Shown piece after piece: positions 27,817 to 35,267 of a stretch of 64,000 bases of DNA (the stretch's first letter is position 1; each line of letters starts with the position of its first letter). The notes under the pieces were generated by a model. That model saw only the letters and a list, made by a program, of their open reading frames with translations, made no database searches and was not told where the DNA came from. The translations under genes were made by a program, and so were the position numbers. Source of the stretch: Hymenobacter nivis. Its GTDB lineage: Bacteria > Bacteroidota > Bacteroidia > Cytophagales > Hymenobacteraceae. The stretch is taken from positions 296,007 through 360,006 of the forward strand of contig NZ_RCYZ01000007.1 of assembly GCF_006439025.1 (NCBI RefSeq), in the 5' to 3' direction.

Positions 27817-29229
27817 CTACTCCTCCCCACCTAGCTCTTCCCGGGCGGCCAGCTTGGCCCGGCGCTTTTGCTTCCACGGCGCGTCCTGCTCCCAGTCGCC
27901 GGCCATGATGCAGCCGTAGGGCCGCACCTCGTCGAGCACGGTGGCCAGGCCAAACTGCGCAATCTGCTGCTGCACCGCGGCAGCGTCTTTATAGGCGCTG
28001 GGCAGCTCCGAAATATCGATGCGGTTGAAGAAAAACCGGGCGTCGATGCCCTGCGTTTCCTCCGCAAACCACTCTTCCTTGGTCTTGTCGGTGCGGCTGG
28101 CTTTGTGGCGGGTGCGGCTGAGGTTGCGGCCCGCCCCGTGCGGCGCAAAGCCCAGGTTGTTGGCCGTGGTGGCGCCCTCCACAATCAAAATGGGCTGCGC
28201 CATGTTGAGCGGAATGATGCGCGGGCCGGTGATGTCAGGCATAAAGCGCGGGTCGAGCGGCGTGGCCCCCTTGGCATGGTAGTAGAGGTCGCCGGTTTTG
28301 AACACGAAGTTGTGCTCGTTCCAGTAGCGCTGCTGCACGGGCACGGCCAGGCGCTGGGCAATGTCGTCGTGCAGGCACAAATGGTTGAGCTTGGTCCACT
28401 TGCGCACCGTTTGCAGGGCCTCCCAGTAGGCCACGCCCTCGGCCGAATCGGCAGGCAGCCAGGCATTAGCGGGCGCGGTTTCGGGCGAGAGCTGCTGGCG
28501 GAAGCGCTCGGCCACCTTCATACCCTGGGTGTAGAGCCGCGCGCCCACCCCGCGCGAGCCGTGGTGCGTCACGAGCACGGTGTCGCCGGTGTTGCGCGAA
28601 ATGCCCACGTACAGGAAGTGGTTGCCGTCGCCCTGCGTGCCCAGCTGCTCGTGGGCCAGGGCGAGGGTCTTGTCGGTGTCCAGAAAGGGGTTAGCCTGCA
28701 TCTCGGCCCGCAGGTCGGCGGGCAGCGCGTAGCGCCGTTCCGGCGGCCGGCCGCCGGGGCCAAAGTGCGTTACCTGCTGGGCCACGTCCAGCACTTGCTT
28801 GGGGTCGGCTTTGCCCAGGTTGGTCAGCATCACCGAGCAGCAGATGTCGGCCGAGTGCATGCCGGGGTGAATGGCGTTGCGCGCCACCACCACCCCGCCC
28901 ACCGGAATGGTACCGGGGGGGCCCGCCGGGCAGGCATCGGGCATAATGGCACCCGTCACCACGGTGGGCGTGCGCATGAGCAGCCGCATCGACGCTTTCA
29001 CGTAGTCGATGTTTTGCTGCTCCACTACCGAGCTGGCGCTGATGTTTTCGTAAAAAGGCAGCGGCTCGGGCAGCAGCGGCAGCTCGGCCGGCGGCTGCAC
29101 CGTGGCGAGGTAAGCCAGCATCGGTTCGCCGGTCAGGCCGTGGGCGTTGATGTGCTCCAGGGCCCCTTTAAACCACTTGCCCGATTTGAAGCCTAGGTCG
29201 AGGAGGTCTTTACCATTGGTCATAAACAT
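27817..29229 (-). CDS. RtcB-family RNA ligase-like protein, divergent
   Basis: The protein is 470 aa. RtcB joins RNA 2',3'-cyclic phosphate ends to 5'-OH ends with GTP and manganese. The metal motif is altered from the canonical D-I-N-C-G-V to ADICCSVM (Asp128, Cys131), GGGNHF is GDGNHFLYVG, and the guanylated-His region reads PHGAGRNLSRT. The metal ligands and the HGAGR element are retained, so it may be active. It is a divergent branch; substrate and pathway are unknown. No RtcA or archease gene is near. An ankyrin-repeat gene lies 29 bp upstream on the same strand. Confidence 0.88.
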   Translation of the reverse strand: MFMTNGKDLLDLGFKSGKWFKGALEHINAHGLTGEPMLAYLATVQPPAELPLLPEPLPFYENISASSVVEQQNIDYVKASMRLLMRTPTVVTGAIMPDACPAGPPGTIPVGGVVVARNAIHPGMHSADICCSVMLTNLGKADPKQVLDVAQQVTHFGPGGRPPERRYALPADLRAEMQANPFLDTDKTLALAHEQLGTQGDGNHFLYVGISRNTGDTVLVTHHGSRGVGARLYTQGMKVAERFRQQLSPETAPANAWLPADSAEGVAYWEALQTVRKWTKLNHLCLHDDIAQRLAVPVQQRYWNEHNFVFKTGDLYYHAKGATPLDPRFMPDITGPRIIPLNMAQPILIVEGATTANNLGFAPHGAGRNLSRTRHKASRTDKTKEEWFAEETQGIDARFFFNRIDISELPSAYKDAAAVQQQIAQFGLATVLDEVRPYGCIMAGDWEQDAPWKQKRRAKLAAREELGGEE

Positions 29230-29258
29230 CTATTATACAAATGCTTCACATCATTGAA

Positions 29259-29738
29259 TTAGCCTATACTAATCGATTCTATCACTTTTCTGAATGGTTC
29301 TGGATAGTCATTTAGGCCGCTCAGATTAGCTCCTTCTTGCACGTAAAGCTTCACAATTCGCAGGTCATCTTTAGCATGAAAAACAGCCCTCCAGAGGGGC
29401 GCATTGCCGTATACATCTAGTAAATTCAGGTCTGCTCCAGCCTTCAACAGCATCCTAGCCGCGTCTTCGTTCTTCTCCTGGCCAGCAAAATGCAGAGCTG
29501 AATCTCCATTTCTATCCTGATGGTTGACGTTAGCCCCTTGCTCAATAAGCCAACCTAGCAAATCCTCATTTTTGCGAAGAGTTGCCAATATTAAAGCGGT
29601 TCGCAAATAGTCATCCGTAGACTCAATGCCCGTTTCCGCTAAAATCTTTTTGACGCCCTCATTGTCATGCTGCCGAATAAGCCAATCTACTTCATCAAAT
29701 CTGGGGTCTGTCTTGTGGGGTCGTCCGGCCCTAGCCAT
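29259..29738 (-). CDS. Ankyrin-repeat protein
   Basis: The protein is 159 aa with about three ankyrin repeats: DDYLRTALILATLRKNEDLLGWLIEQGANVNHQDRNGDSALHFAGQEKNEDAARMLLKAGADLNLLDVYGNAPLWRAVFH. No signal peptide is seen, so it is cytoplasmic. GC is lower than in neighbours and GGGGCC is absent, suggesting later acquisition. It has its own -7 box and probably cotranscribes the RtcB-like gene. Small solitary ankyrin proteins sometimes act as toxin immunity proteins, but no toxin is present here. Confidence 0.88.
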   Translation of the reverse strand: MARAGRPHKTDPRFDEVDWLIRQHDNEGVKKILAETGIESTDDYLRTALILATLRKNEDLLGWLIEQGANVNHQDRNGDSALHFAGQEKNEDAARMLLKAGADLNLLDVYGNAPLWRAVFHAKDDLRIVKLYVQEGANLSGLNDYPEPFRKVIESISIG

Positions 29739-29763
29739 CGCTGGTTGAGTTAAGTGCTGAGTT

Positions 29764-29771
29764 CAAATATA
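29764..29771 (-). promoter_or_regulatory. -7 box for ankyrin/RtcB unit
   Basis: On the minus strand TATATTTG matches TAnnTTTG, 25 bp before the ATG at 29738. A TTG lies 18 bp upstream of it (29790-29792). Confidence 0.5.
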
Positions 29772-29830
29772 AACTCATTTCCAGCCAAGCAACTTATACT
29801 TGCTGCCTTCGATTCGTAAGCTTAAATACT

Positions 29831-30499
29831 ATGCTCCGCAACTTCCTCCTCGCTGCCGCCCTGCTCCTCACCGCCACGGCCGCCGCGCCGCCCGGGGCCC
29901 CCAGCTTTCGCATCGCCAAGCTGCACTACGGCGGCGGCGGCGACTGGTACGCCAACAAAACCAGCCTGCCCAACCTCATCAGCTTCTGCAACCAGGCGCT
30001 GCACACCAACATTGCGCCCGACGAGGCCACCGTGGAACTGGACGGAGCGGAACTGCTCGATTACCCGTTCGTGCACATGACGGGGCACGGCAACGTGAGC
30101 TTCACCGCCGCCGAGGCCCAGAACCTGCGCAAGTACCTCATCGGCGGCGGCTTCCTGCACATTGATGATAATTACGGGCTCGACAAGTTCATTCGGCCCG
30201 AGATGAAGAAGGTATTTCCCGAGCTGGAATTCGTGGAGCTGCCCTACTCCCACCCCATCTACCACCAGAAATACCCGTTCCCGCGGGGCCTGCCCAAGGT
30301 GCACGAGCACGACGGCAAGCGCGCCCAAGGCTTCGGCCTGGTGTACAAGGGCCGGCTGGTCTGCTTTTATAGCTTCGAGTGCGACCTGGGCAACGGCTGG
30401 GAAGACGTGGGCACCTACCCCGAAGACCCGCCCGCCGTGCACGAGGCCGCCCTGCGCATGGGCGCCAACCTGGTAAGCTACGCCCTCACCCAAAACTAG
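29831..30499 (+). CDS. DUF4159-family exported protein
   Basis: The protein is 222 aa with a signal peptide (LRNFLLAAALLLTATAAA). The body contains FRIAKLHYGGGGDWYANKTSLPNLISFCNQALHTNI, YPFVHMTGHGNVSFTAAEAQNLRKYLIGGGFLHIDDNYG and LPYSHPIYH, which are hallmarks of DUF4159. The fold resembles glutamine-amidotransferase-like (ThuA-type) domains. The function is unknown. In many Bacteroidota these proteins accompany MoxR/VWA (Bat-like) loci, but here the nearest such locus is 5 kb away. A near-consensus -7 (TATACTTG, 29795) lies upstream. Confidence 0.85.
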   Translation: MLRNFLLAAALLLTATAAAPPGAPSFRIAKLHYGGGGDWYANKTSLPNLISFCNQALHTNIAPDEATVELDGAELLDYPFVHMTGHGNVSFTAAEAQNLRKYLIGGGFLHIDDNYGLDKFIRPEMKKVFPELEFVELPYSHPIYHQKYPFPRGLPKVHEHDGKRAQGFGLVYKGRLVCFYSFECDLGNGWEDVGTYPEDPPAVHEAALRMGANLVSYALTQN

Positions 30500-30502
30500 C
30501 TT

Positions 30503-30572
30503 TTAGTTGTCAGTTGCTAGTTGTCAGTCAGTTGGTTTGTCCGTTGTTAGCAAACTAGCTGACAACTAGAAT
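30503..30572. repeat. Short-word hairpin element after the DUF4159 gene
   Basis: CTAGTTGTCAG (30517-30527) and its exact inverse CTGACAACTAG (30559-30569) flank TTGTCAGTCAGTTGG-type words. The words match the inverted ends of the four-helix-bundle element at 10484-10960. This copy has no ORF and may be an ORF-less relative. Confidence 0.6.
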
Positions 30573-30575
30573 CAG

Positions 30576-31154
30576 CTACCACTCCCGCCGGTTCAGGATT
30601 TCGCTGAGCACGAAGGCGGCCCGCACGTTGGCGGGTTGGGCCAGTAGGCGGCGCACGGCGGTACCGGTGCTTTCGGGGGCCGGCGCGGGGGCAAATGGCC
30701 GGTAGGTGGCGTCGGGCTGGGCCGTTATTACGGCCCGGGGCAGGTTGGCGCCGCGCTGCGCGATGGGCGTGGCCGGGCTCATGGGGCGGGCCGTGGCCGG
30801 GGCTTCCAGTGAGGTAAGGCGGCGCGGCGCGCGGCGGGCGGGGCCCTCCTGCGGGCGGGGCACCGGCACGGGCCGGCCACCGGGCAGCGGGCCGGGGCGG
30901 GCCGCCGGGCCGGTGGGCGCGGGCAGAAACTGACCGGTAGCGGGCACCGTGGGGGCCCCGGGTGCGTCGGCGTTGCGGGCCTGCATCTGCTTGAGCAGCT
31001 CCTGAAACGTGGCGGTGGGCAGCGCGGGCACGGCCGGCGTGCGGGGCCGCTCGCGGGACTCCTGGGCGGCGGTGGCGCGCATTTTTTGCACCATGCGGTA
31101 CACGAAGCCGCCGAGGCCGAGCGCAATCCAGAGCAGCGTTTGCACCTTTTCCAT
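30576..31154 (-). CDS. Membrane-anchored Pro/Ala-rich hypothetical protein
   Basis: The protein is 192 aa. One N-terminal hydrophobic helix (LLWIALGLGGFVYRMVQKM) is followed by a long disordered Pro/Ala/Arg segment. A short ordered end VRAAFVLSEILNRREW looks conserved. No enzyme motif is visible. It precedes no obvious partner; the acyltransferase gene lies upstream with 30 bp between them, so they are likely cotranscribed. Confidence 0.65.
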   Translation of the reverse strand: MEKVQTLLWIALGLGGFVYRMVQKMRATAAQESRERPRTPAVPALPTATFQELLKQMQARNADAPGAPTVPATGQFLPAPTGPAARPGPLPGGRPVPVPRPQEGPARRAPRRLTSLEAPATARPMSPATPIAQRGANLPRAVITAQPDATYRPFAPAPAPESTGTAVRRLLAQPANVRAAFVLSEILNRREW

Positions 31155-31184
31155 GCGGCTAAGGTAGCGCGCCGGGCGCCAAAC

Positions 31185-31757
31185 CTAGCGCACGCCCTGG
31201 GCGGGAAAACGGCCGGTTTTGGTGCGGTAAAAGGCCTTGATTTTTTCCTCGTCGGCGGGGTAGTCGCCGCTCGGGTACACGGCGGGGCCAATGCCGGCTT
31301 CCTTGTTTTTGTAGTCCAGGTAGCCCAACCGGATGGGTACGTGCGCGGCCAGGGCGGCGAAGTAATAGCCTTTGCGCCAGCGCGGTTGGTACTTGCGGGT
31401 GCCCTCGGGGGTGATGAGGATCACCAGTTCGTCGTGGGCGTTGAAGAGCTCGGCCATGCCCTCCACGAGGCTGTTGTTCTTGGTGCGGTCCACGGCCAGC
31501 CCCCCCACCGAGCGCACCAGCCCCCCGAGCAGCCAGTGGTCGGTCCACTCCTTTTTCACGGTGAAGCGCACGTCCACGTCCATCAAATAGAACGCGGCGC
31601 GGGCATAAATCAGGTCCCAGTTGCTGGTGTGCGGGGCCGCAATCATCATGCTTTTCTTGATCTCCGGATTAGCGATTTGGCCCAGCTTCCACCCCGACAC
31701 CCAGAACACGAATTTGGCGATGTAGAACCAGACGGTAGAGGTTTTGCGGGCGGGCAT
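31185..31757 (-). CDS. PlsC-like acyltransferase
   Basis: The protein is 190 aa. It carries the HX4D motif (PHTSNWD, His43 and Asp48) and the PEGTR motif of lysophosphatidate-type acyltransferases. The compact form is typical of Bacteroidota 1-acyl-sn-glycerol-3-phosphate acyltransferase-like proteins, which could acylate lysophospholipids or other lipids. A hydrophobic N-terminal stretch (FYIAKFVFWVSGW) suggests membrane association. Its own -7 box lies 30 bp upstream. Confidence 0.88.
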   Translation of the reverse strand: MPARKTSTVWFYIAKFVFWVSGWKLGQIANPEIKKSMMIAAPHTSNWDLIYARAAFYLMDVDVRFTVKKEWTDHWLLGGLVRSVGGLAVDRTKNNSLVEGMAELFNAHDELVILITPEGTRKYQPRWRKGYYFAALAAHVPIRLGYLDYKNKEAGIGPAVYPSGDYPADEEKIKAFYRTKTGRFPAQGVR

Positions 31758-31786
31758 CGAACTAAGTTAGGAGTGAGCAAGAAACG

Positions 31787-31794
31787 CAAAGGTA
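31787..31794 (-). promoter_or_regulatory. -7 box for the acyltransferase gene
   Basis: On the minus strand TACCTTTG matches TAnnTTTG, 29 bp before the ATG at 31757. Confidence 0.55.
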
Positions 31795-31817
31795 ATAAGG
31801 TAACGCCGGGGCCCGCC

Positions 31818-32615
31818 TCAGGCCAGCAGGGCCCCCAGGGCGGCGGCCTGCCCCAGGGCGTAGCGGTGGCCGATGTCGAACAGCTCCGCGCCCCGGCGGT
31901 AGTCGAGCGGGCGGAAGTGGCGCAGCGCGGGCGGCTCCAGCAGCAGGGCGCACTGGGTTTTGCGGTGGGCCGTGTTGGCGTTGATGGCCAGCTGCAGCGT
32001 GCGCTCCACCAGCCGGCGCAGCGTGGGAATGTGCGCTTCCTGGTTGATGGGGTTGCAGTGCACGCCCACCACGGGGCCCCCAGCGGCCAGCAGCGGCTCC
32101 ACGGGCAGGTTGTTGAGCAGGCCGCCGTCCACCAGCTGCCGACCCTGGTAGGCCACGGCCCGGTACACGATGGGCACCGCCGACGAAGCCAGCAGCGCCG
32201 GCAGCAGGGGCCCCGCGCTGAAGTACACCGACTCGCCGGCCAGCAAATCAGTGGCCACCAGCGTGAGTGGCCTTTGCAAATCCTCGAACTGCACCTGGGG
32301 CCCCAAGTGGCTGGCCAGCAGCGCCTCCACCGCGTCGAGCCCCAGCAGCCCCAGCCGGCTAAAGGCCGGCCGCGTGAGCCGGGCCAGGTTGGTGGCCAGC
32401 AGCAGCCGCAAAATCTCGCGCGGCGCAAAGCCAGCCGCGTAAAACGCCCCCGCAATGGCCCCCGAACTCACGCCCGCCAGCCGCCCCACCGGCAGGCCCA
32501 GCTCATCCAGCGCCGCCAGCACGCCCAGGTGCGCAATGCCCCGCGCCCCGCCGCCCGATAGCGCCAGGCTTAAAGTAGCTATTGGCGGCTGGCTGCTGGC
32601 TGCTGGCCCCTCCAT
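31818..32615 (-). CDS. Patatin-like phospholipase
   Basis: The protein is 265 aa from the ATG at 32613-32615. It shows the oxyanion loop SGGGARGIAHLGVL, the nucleophile elbow GVSSG (Ser50) and the catalytic-dyad Asp in LVDGGLLNNLPVEP. It is a cytoplasmic RssA/YlbK-like single-domain patatin, probably a lipid acyl hydrolase. The first 11 or so residues (MEGPAASSQPP) are encoded by the left arm of a short-word repeat, so the start codon is supplied by the repeat or the true start differs (a TTG at 32699 is also in frame). Confidence 0.88.
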   Translation of the reverse strand: MEGPAASSQPPIATLSLALSGGGARGIAHLGVLAALDELGLPVGRLAGVSSGAIAGAFYAAGFAPREILRLLLATNLARLTRPAFSRLGLLGLDAVEALLASHLGPQVQFEDLQRPLTLVATDLLAGESVYFSAGPLLPALLASSAVPIVYRAVAYQGRQLVDGGLLNNLPVEPLLAAGGPVVGVHCNPINQEAHIPTLRRLVERTLQLAINANTAHRKTQCALLLEPPALRHFRPLDYRRGAELFDIGHRYALGQAAALGALLA

Positions 32616-32734
32616 TTTAGTTGGCTGCTGGCTACTGAAATCCTCCACTTTATCAACCTTTGCAATCACCGGGCCCTCTAAAAAAGAGCTAAAAGCCAAC
32701 AGCTAAGGGCTCAAGACAACAGCCAATAGCTAAA
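32576..32734. repeat. Short-word dyad element overlapping the patatin 5' end
   Basis: The left arm starts TAGCTATTGGCGGCTGGCTG (from about 32577) and the right arm ends with the inverse CAGCCAATAGCTA (to about 32733). Between and within lie repeats of GGCTGCTGGC and GCCAACAGC words. The element fills the space from the MBL-gene stop codon to the patatin coding region, and the patatin ATG lies within it. Confidence 0.55.
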
Positions 32735-33580
32735 TTACAAGTCACTGATGCGCAGGCGCTCGGCTATGCCTACGCCGCGCTCGGTTTGCTGCACGGTGCA
32801 GGCCTCGGTGAGGTGGTCGTGCTGGAGCACCAGCACCCAGTTTTCGGCGGCGGCGCGGGCCAGCACGGCTTCCTTCTCGGCCAGCGTCACCAGCGGGCGC
32901 ATGTCGTAGCCCATCACGTAGGGCAAGGGCAGGTGGGCAGCGCTGGGCAGCAAATCCGACATAAACGCCAGCGTGCGCCCTTGGTATTCCAGCACGGGCA
33001 CCATCAGCTTCTCAGTGTGCCCGTCGGCAAACAGCAGCTCGCGGAACGGCAGCCCGGCGGGCACCCCAGCGGCGGGGTCGATAAAGCGCAGCTGACCGCT
33101 TTCCTGGAGCGGGAGGATGTTCTCCTTCAGAAAGCTGGCTTTTTCGCGCGGGTTGGGGTGGGTGGCCCAGTCCCAGTGCGCCTGGTTGCTCCAGTACGTG
33201 GCGCGGGGGAAGGCCGGCACCAGGGCCCCGTCGGGCCGGCGCGCCACCGCCCCGCCCACGTGGTCGAAGTGCAAATGCGTCAGAAAAACGTCGGTAATGT
33301 CGGCCCGCTCAAAACCCAGGGCCCCCAGCGACTGGTCGAGCACGCCGGTGGGCTGGTAATCGACGCGGCTGAAAAACTTCGCGTCCTGCTTGTCGCCCAA
33401 GCCCGTGTCGATGAGCGTCAGCCGGTCACCGTCCTCGATGAGCAACGAGCGCATGGCCCAGGTACACAAGTTATTGGCATCGGCGGGGTACACCTTTTGC
33501 CACATCGACTTGGGCACCACACCGAACATGGCGCCGCCGTCGAGTTTGAACAAACCGGTATCAATGGCGTGAATCTGCAT
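32735..33580 (-). CDS. MBL-fold metallo-hydrolase
   Basis: The protein is 281 aa. The metallo-beta-lactamase signature THLHFDHVGG is followed by further ligands in FADGHTEKLMVPVLEYQGRTLAFMSDLLPS and VLQHDHLTEA. This N-terminus (MQIHAIDTGLFKLDGGAMFGVVPKSMWQKVYPADANNLC) is typical of a quorum-quenching-lactonase-like or AttM-like subgroup, but the substrate cannot be told. It is cytoplasmic and lies downstream of accA with a terminator between. Confidence 0.9.
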   Translation of the reverse strand: MQIHAIDTGLFKLDGGAMFGVVPKSMWQKVYPADANNLCTWAMRSLLIEDGDRLTLIDTGLGDKQDAKFFSRVDYQPTGVLDQSLGALGFERADITDVFLTHLHFDHVGGAVARRPDGALVPAFPRATYWSNQAHWDWATHPNPREKASFLKENILPLQESGQLRFIDPAAGVPAGLPFRELLFADGHTEKLMVPVLEYQGRTLAFMSDLLPSAAHLPLPYVMGYDMRPLVTLAEKEAVLARAAAENWVLVLQHDHLTEACTVQQTERGVGIAERLRISDL

Positions 33581-33623
33581 GGCAAAAAACGAGGGAATGG
33601 GTAGGAACGAGCGGCAAGAAACG

Positions 33624-33663
33624 AAAAAGCCCGTTCGGAAGCCGCGCCGGCTCCCAAACGGGC
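33624..33663 (-). terminator. Rho-independent terminator after accA
   Basis: On the minus strand GCCCGTTTGGGAGCC pairs with GGCTTCCGAACGGGC, with a small imperfection, and is followed by TTTTT. It lies 22 bp beyond the accA stop. Confidence 0.85.
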
Positions 33664-33685
33664 CGTTTTCGGGACCACCGGGGCC

Positions 33686-34633
33686 CTATTCTACCACCAC
33701 GCCCATGGCCGAAAACTTGTCGATGCGCTGCGAAATGCGCTCGGCGGCGGGCACCGCGGCCAGCTCCTTGAGGGTTTTGAGCAGCGTCTTTTTCAGGGTG
33801 GCAATCATGGCCTCCGGGTCGGTGTGGGCCCCGCCCAGCGGCTCCTTCACAATGCCGTCCACGAGGCCCGCCTTCTGCATGTCGGTGGCCGTGAGCTTGA
33901 GGGCCTCGGCGGCCTGCTCCTTATAGTCCCACGAGCGCCACAGGATGCTGCTGCACGACTCGGGCGAAATCACCGAGTACCAGGTATTTTCCAGCATCAG
34001 CACCCGGTCGCCGATGGCAATGCCTAGGGCCCCGCCGCTCGCGCCCTCTCCTATGATGACGCAGACCACCGGCACCTTCAGCATAAACATCTCCTTGAGG
34101 TTGCGGGCAATGGCCTCGCCCTGCCCCCGCTCCTCGGCCTCCAGCCCCGGAAACGCGCCGGGCGTGTCAATCAGCGTCACGATGGGCACGTTGAACTTCT
34201 CGGCCAGCTTCATCAGGCGCAGGGCCTTGCGGTAGCCCTCGGGGTTGGGCATGCCAAAGTTGCGGAACTGCCGCTGCTTGGTGTTGTGGCCCTTTTGCTG
34301 CCCAATGAACATCACCGGCTGCCCGTCAATCTCGCCGAAGCCGCCCACCATGGCCTTGTCGTCGCCCACGGTGCGGTCGCCGTGCAGCTCCACAAATTTC
34401 TCGGCCATGCCGCCGATGTAGTCCAGGGTGTAGGGCCGCTCGGGGTGGCGCGAGAGCTGCACCCGCTGCCAGCGCGTGAGGTTGGCGTAGGTTTCCTTCT
34501 TGAGGGTTTTGATTTTGGTTTCCAGCGCCGCCACGGCGTTGGTCACGTCCACGTCGCTGTCGGCGGCCAGTTTTTGCATTTCCTGGAGCTTGCCTTCAAG
34601 GGCGGCGATGGGTTGTTCAAAATCGAGTAGCAT
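33686..34633 (-). CDS. accA: Acetyl-CoA carboxylase carboxyltransferase subunit alpha
   Basis: The 315-aa subunit, with AccD, transfers carboxyl from carboxybiotin to acetyl-CoA to make malonyl-CoA. Family blocks are visible: LEGKLQEMQKLA, RHPERPYTLDYI, LHGDRTVGDDKAMVGGFGEIDGQPVMFIGQQKGHNTK, GMPNPEGYRKALRLMKLAEKFNVPIVTLIDTPGAFPGLEAEERGQGEAIA and IGEGASGGALGIAIGDRVLMLENTWYSVISPESCSSILW. The start at 34633 is standard. It is a stand-alone unit with its own promoter and terminator. Confidence 0.98.
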   Translation of the reverse strand: MLLDFEQPIAALEGKLQEMQKLAADSDVDVTNAVAALETKIKTLKKETYANLTRWQRVQLSRHPERPYTLDYIGGMAEKFVELHGDRTVGDDKAMVGGFGEIDGQPVMFIGQQKGHNTKQRQFRNFGMPNPEGYRKALRLMKLAEKFNVPIVTLIDTPGAFPGLEAEERGQGEAIARNLKEMFMLKVPVVCVIIGEGASGGALGIAIGDRVLMLENTWYSVISPESCSSILWRSWDYKEQAAEALKLTATDMQKAGLVDGIVKEPLGGAHTDPEAMIATLKKTLLKTLKELAAVPAAERISQRIDKFSAMGVVVE

Positions 34634-34725
34634 TGCAGGCACGGCTGGGGGAGAAGATAAAAAGCAAGTACGGAACAAAGGAAGCAGCCGCTGGGGGCCC
34701 TCCCACCCGCCAAAAAAGCGGTTGG

Positions 34726-34733
34726 CAAAGGTA
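34726..34733 (-). promoter_or_regulatory. -7 box for accA
   Basis: On the minus strand TACCTTTG matches the -7 consensus about 93 bp before the accA ATG. A TTTTTTG run about 25 bp upstream may serve as the -33. Confidence 0.55.
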
Positions 34734-34834
34734 AATCATCCGCCGTTGGGACGCCTACCAAAAAACAATGAGCCTGAAAAACAAGTCACAAGCTCCAAAA
34801 CGGCCCCCTTTCAAGAGAAAAAATGCCTCCCAGC

Positions 34835-34866
34835 TTGCAAACGCCCATTTCGTTTCCCTACCTTTG
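34835..34866 (+). promoter_or_regulatory. Promoter of the tRNA-Asp gene
   Basis: TTG (34835-34837), a 21-bp spacer and TACCTTTG (34859-34866) match the Bacteroidota -33/-7 consensus, 45 bp before the tRNA. Confidence 0.7.
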
Positions 34867-34911
34867 TATCACCAAAACGGAAAAACACACGGTTTTTCTA
34901 GCTCGGTAAAC

Positions 34912-34985
34912 GGTTTGGTAGTTCAGTTGGTTAGAATGCCGCCCTGTCACGGCGGAGGTCGCGGGTTCGAGTCCCGTCCAGACCG
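34912..34985 (+). tRNA. tRNA-Asp (anticodon GTC)
   Basis: A full cloverleaf is visible. The acceptor stem is GGTTTGG with CCAGACC (one T-G pair). The D-arm follows GTTCAGTTGGTTAGAA, the anticodon loop reads CTGTCAC with stem CCGCC/GGCGG, and the T-arm is CGGGTTCGAGTCCCG with the TTCGA loop. The discriminator base is G, correct for Asp. CCA is not encoded. It has its own promoter and terminator. Confidence 0.97.
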
Positions 34986-34997
34986 CACCGTTTAATT

Positions 34998-35040
34998 AAA
35001 AGGCCCTGTAAGTATCTAACTTACAGGGCCTTTTTCTTTT
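34998..35040 (+). terminator. Rho-independent terminator after tRNA-Asp
   Basis: AAAGGCCCTGTAAG pairs perfectly with CTTACAGGGCCTTT around a six-base loop and is followed by T-rich sequence, 12 bp after the tRNA. Confidence 0.92.
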
Positions 35041-35267
35041 ACTCCACTTCGAGGGGACGCTACGGGGGACAGATTTAATAGCTATTTCTGCGGCGCTTTC
35101 TATAGTGGGCTGAAGTGGAAGCTTTGCAACTACCGGTGGGGGCAGATGGCAACGATGGGGGCCCCTCGTTGCTGTTGAGGCGGGGGACAGACGCGGGGAG
35201 GAACGAGGATTTCATTTCCCTTGCTACTTTGTGCCGCAATGCGCGCCGCCTCTGCCCTTCCCACCGA
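35041..35267. other. Spacer between tRNA-Asp terminator and the SWIM operon
   Basis: No gene is supported; an in-frame extension of the SWIM protein to 35115 lacks family character. Two GGGGGACAGA words (about 35064 and 35182) and an AACGATGGGGGCCCCTCGTT palindrome (about 35152-35171) are present. A seven-base TACTTTG (35225-35231) may be a degenerate -7 box for the operon. Confidence 0.45.

Noticed and set aside
35064..35195. Direct repeats GGGGGACAGA as attachment sites near the tRNA
   Set aside because: They are only 10 bp, are not part of the tRNA sequence and flank nothing mobile.
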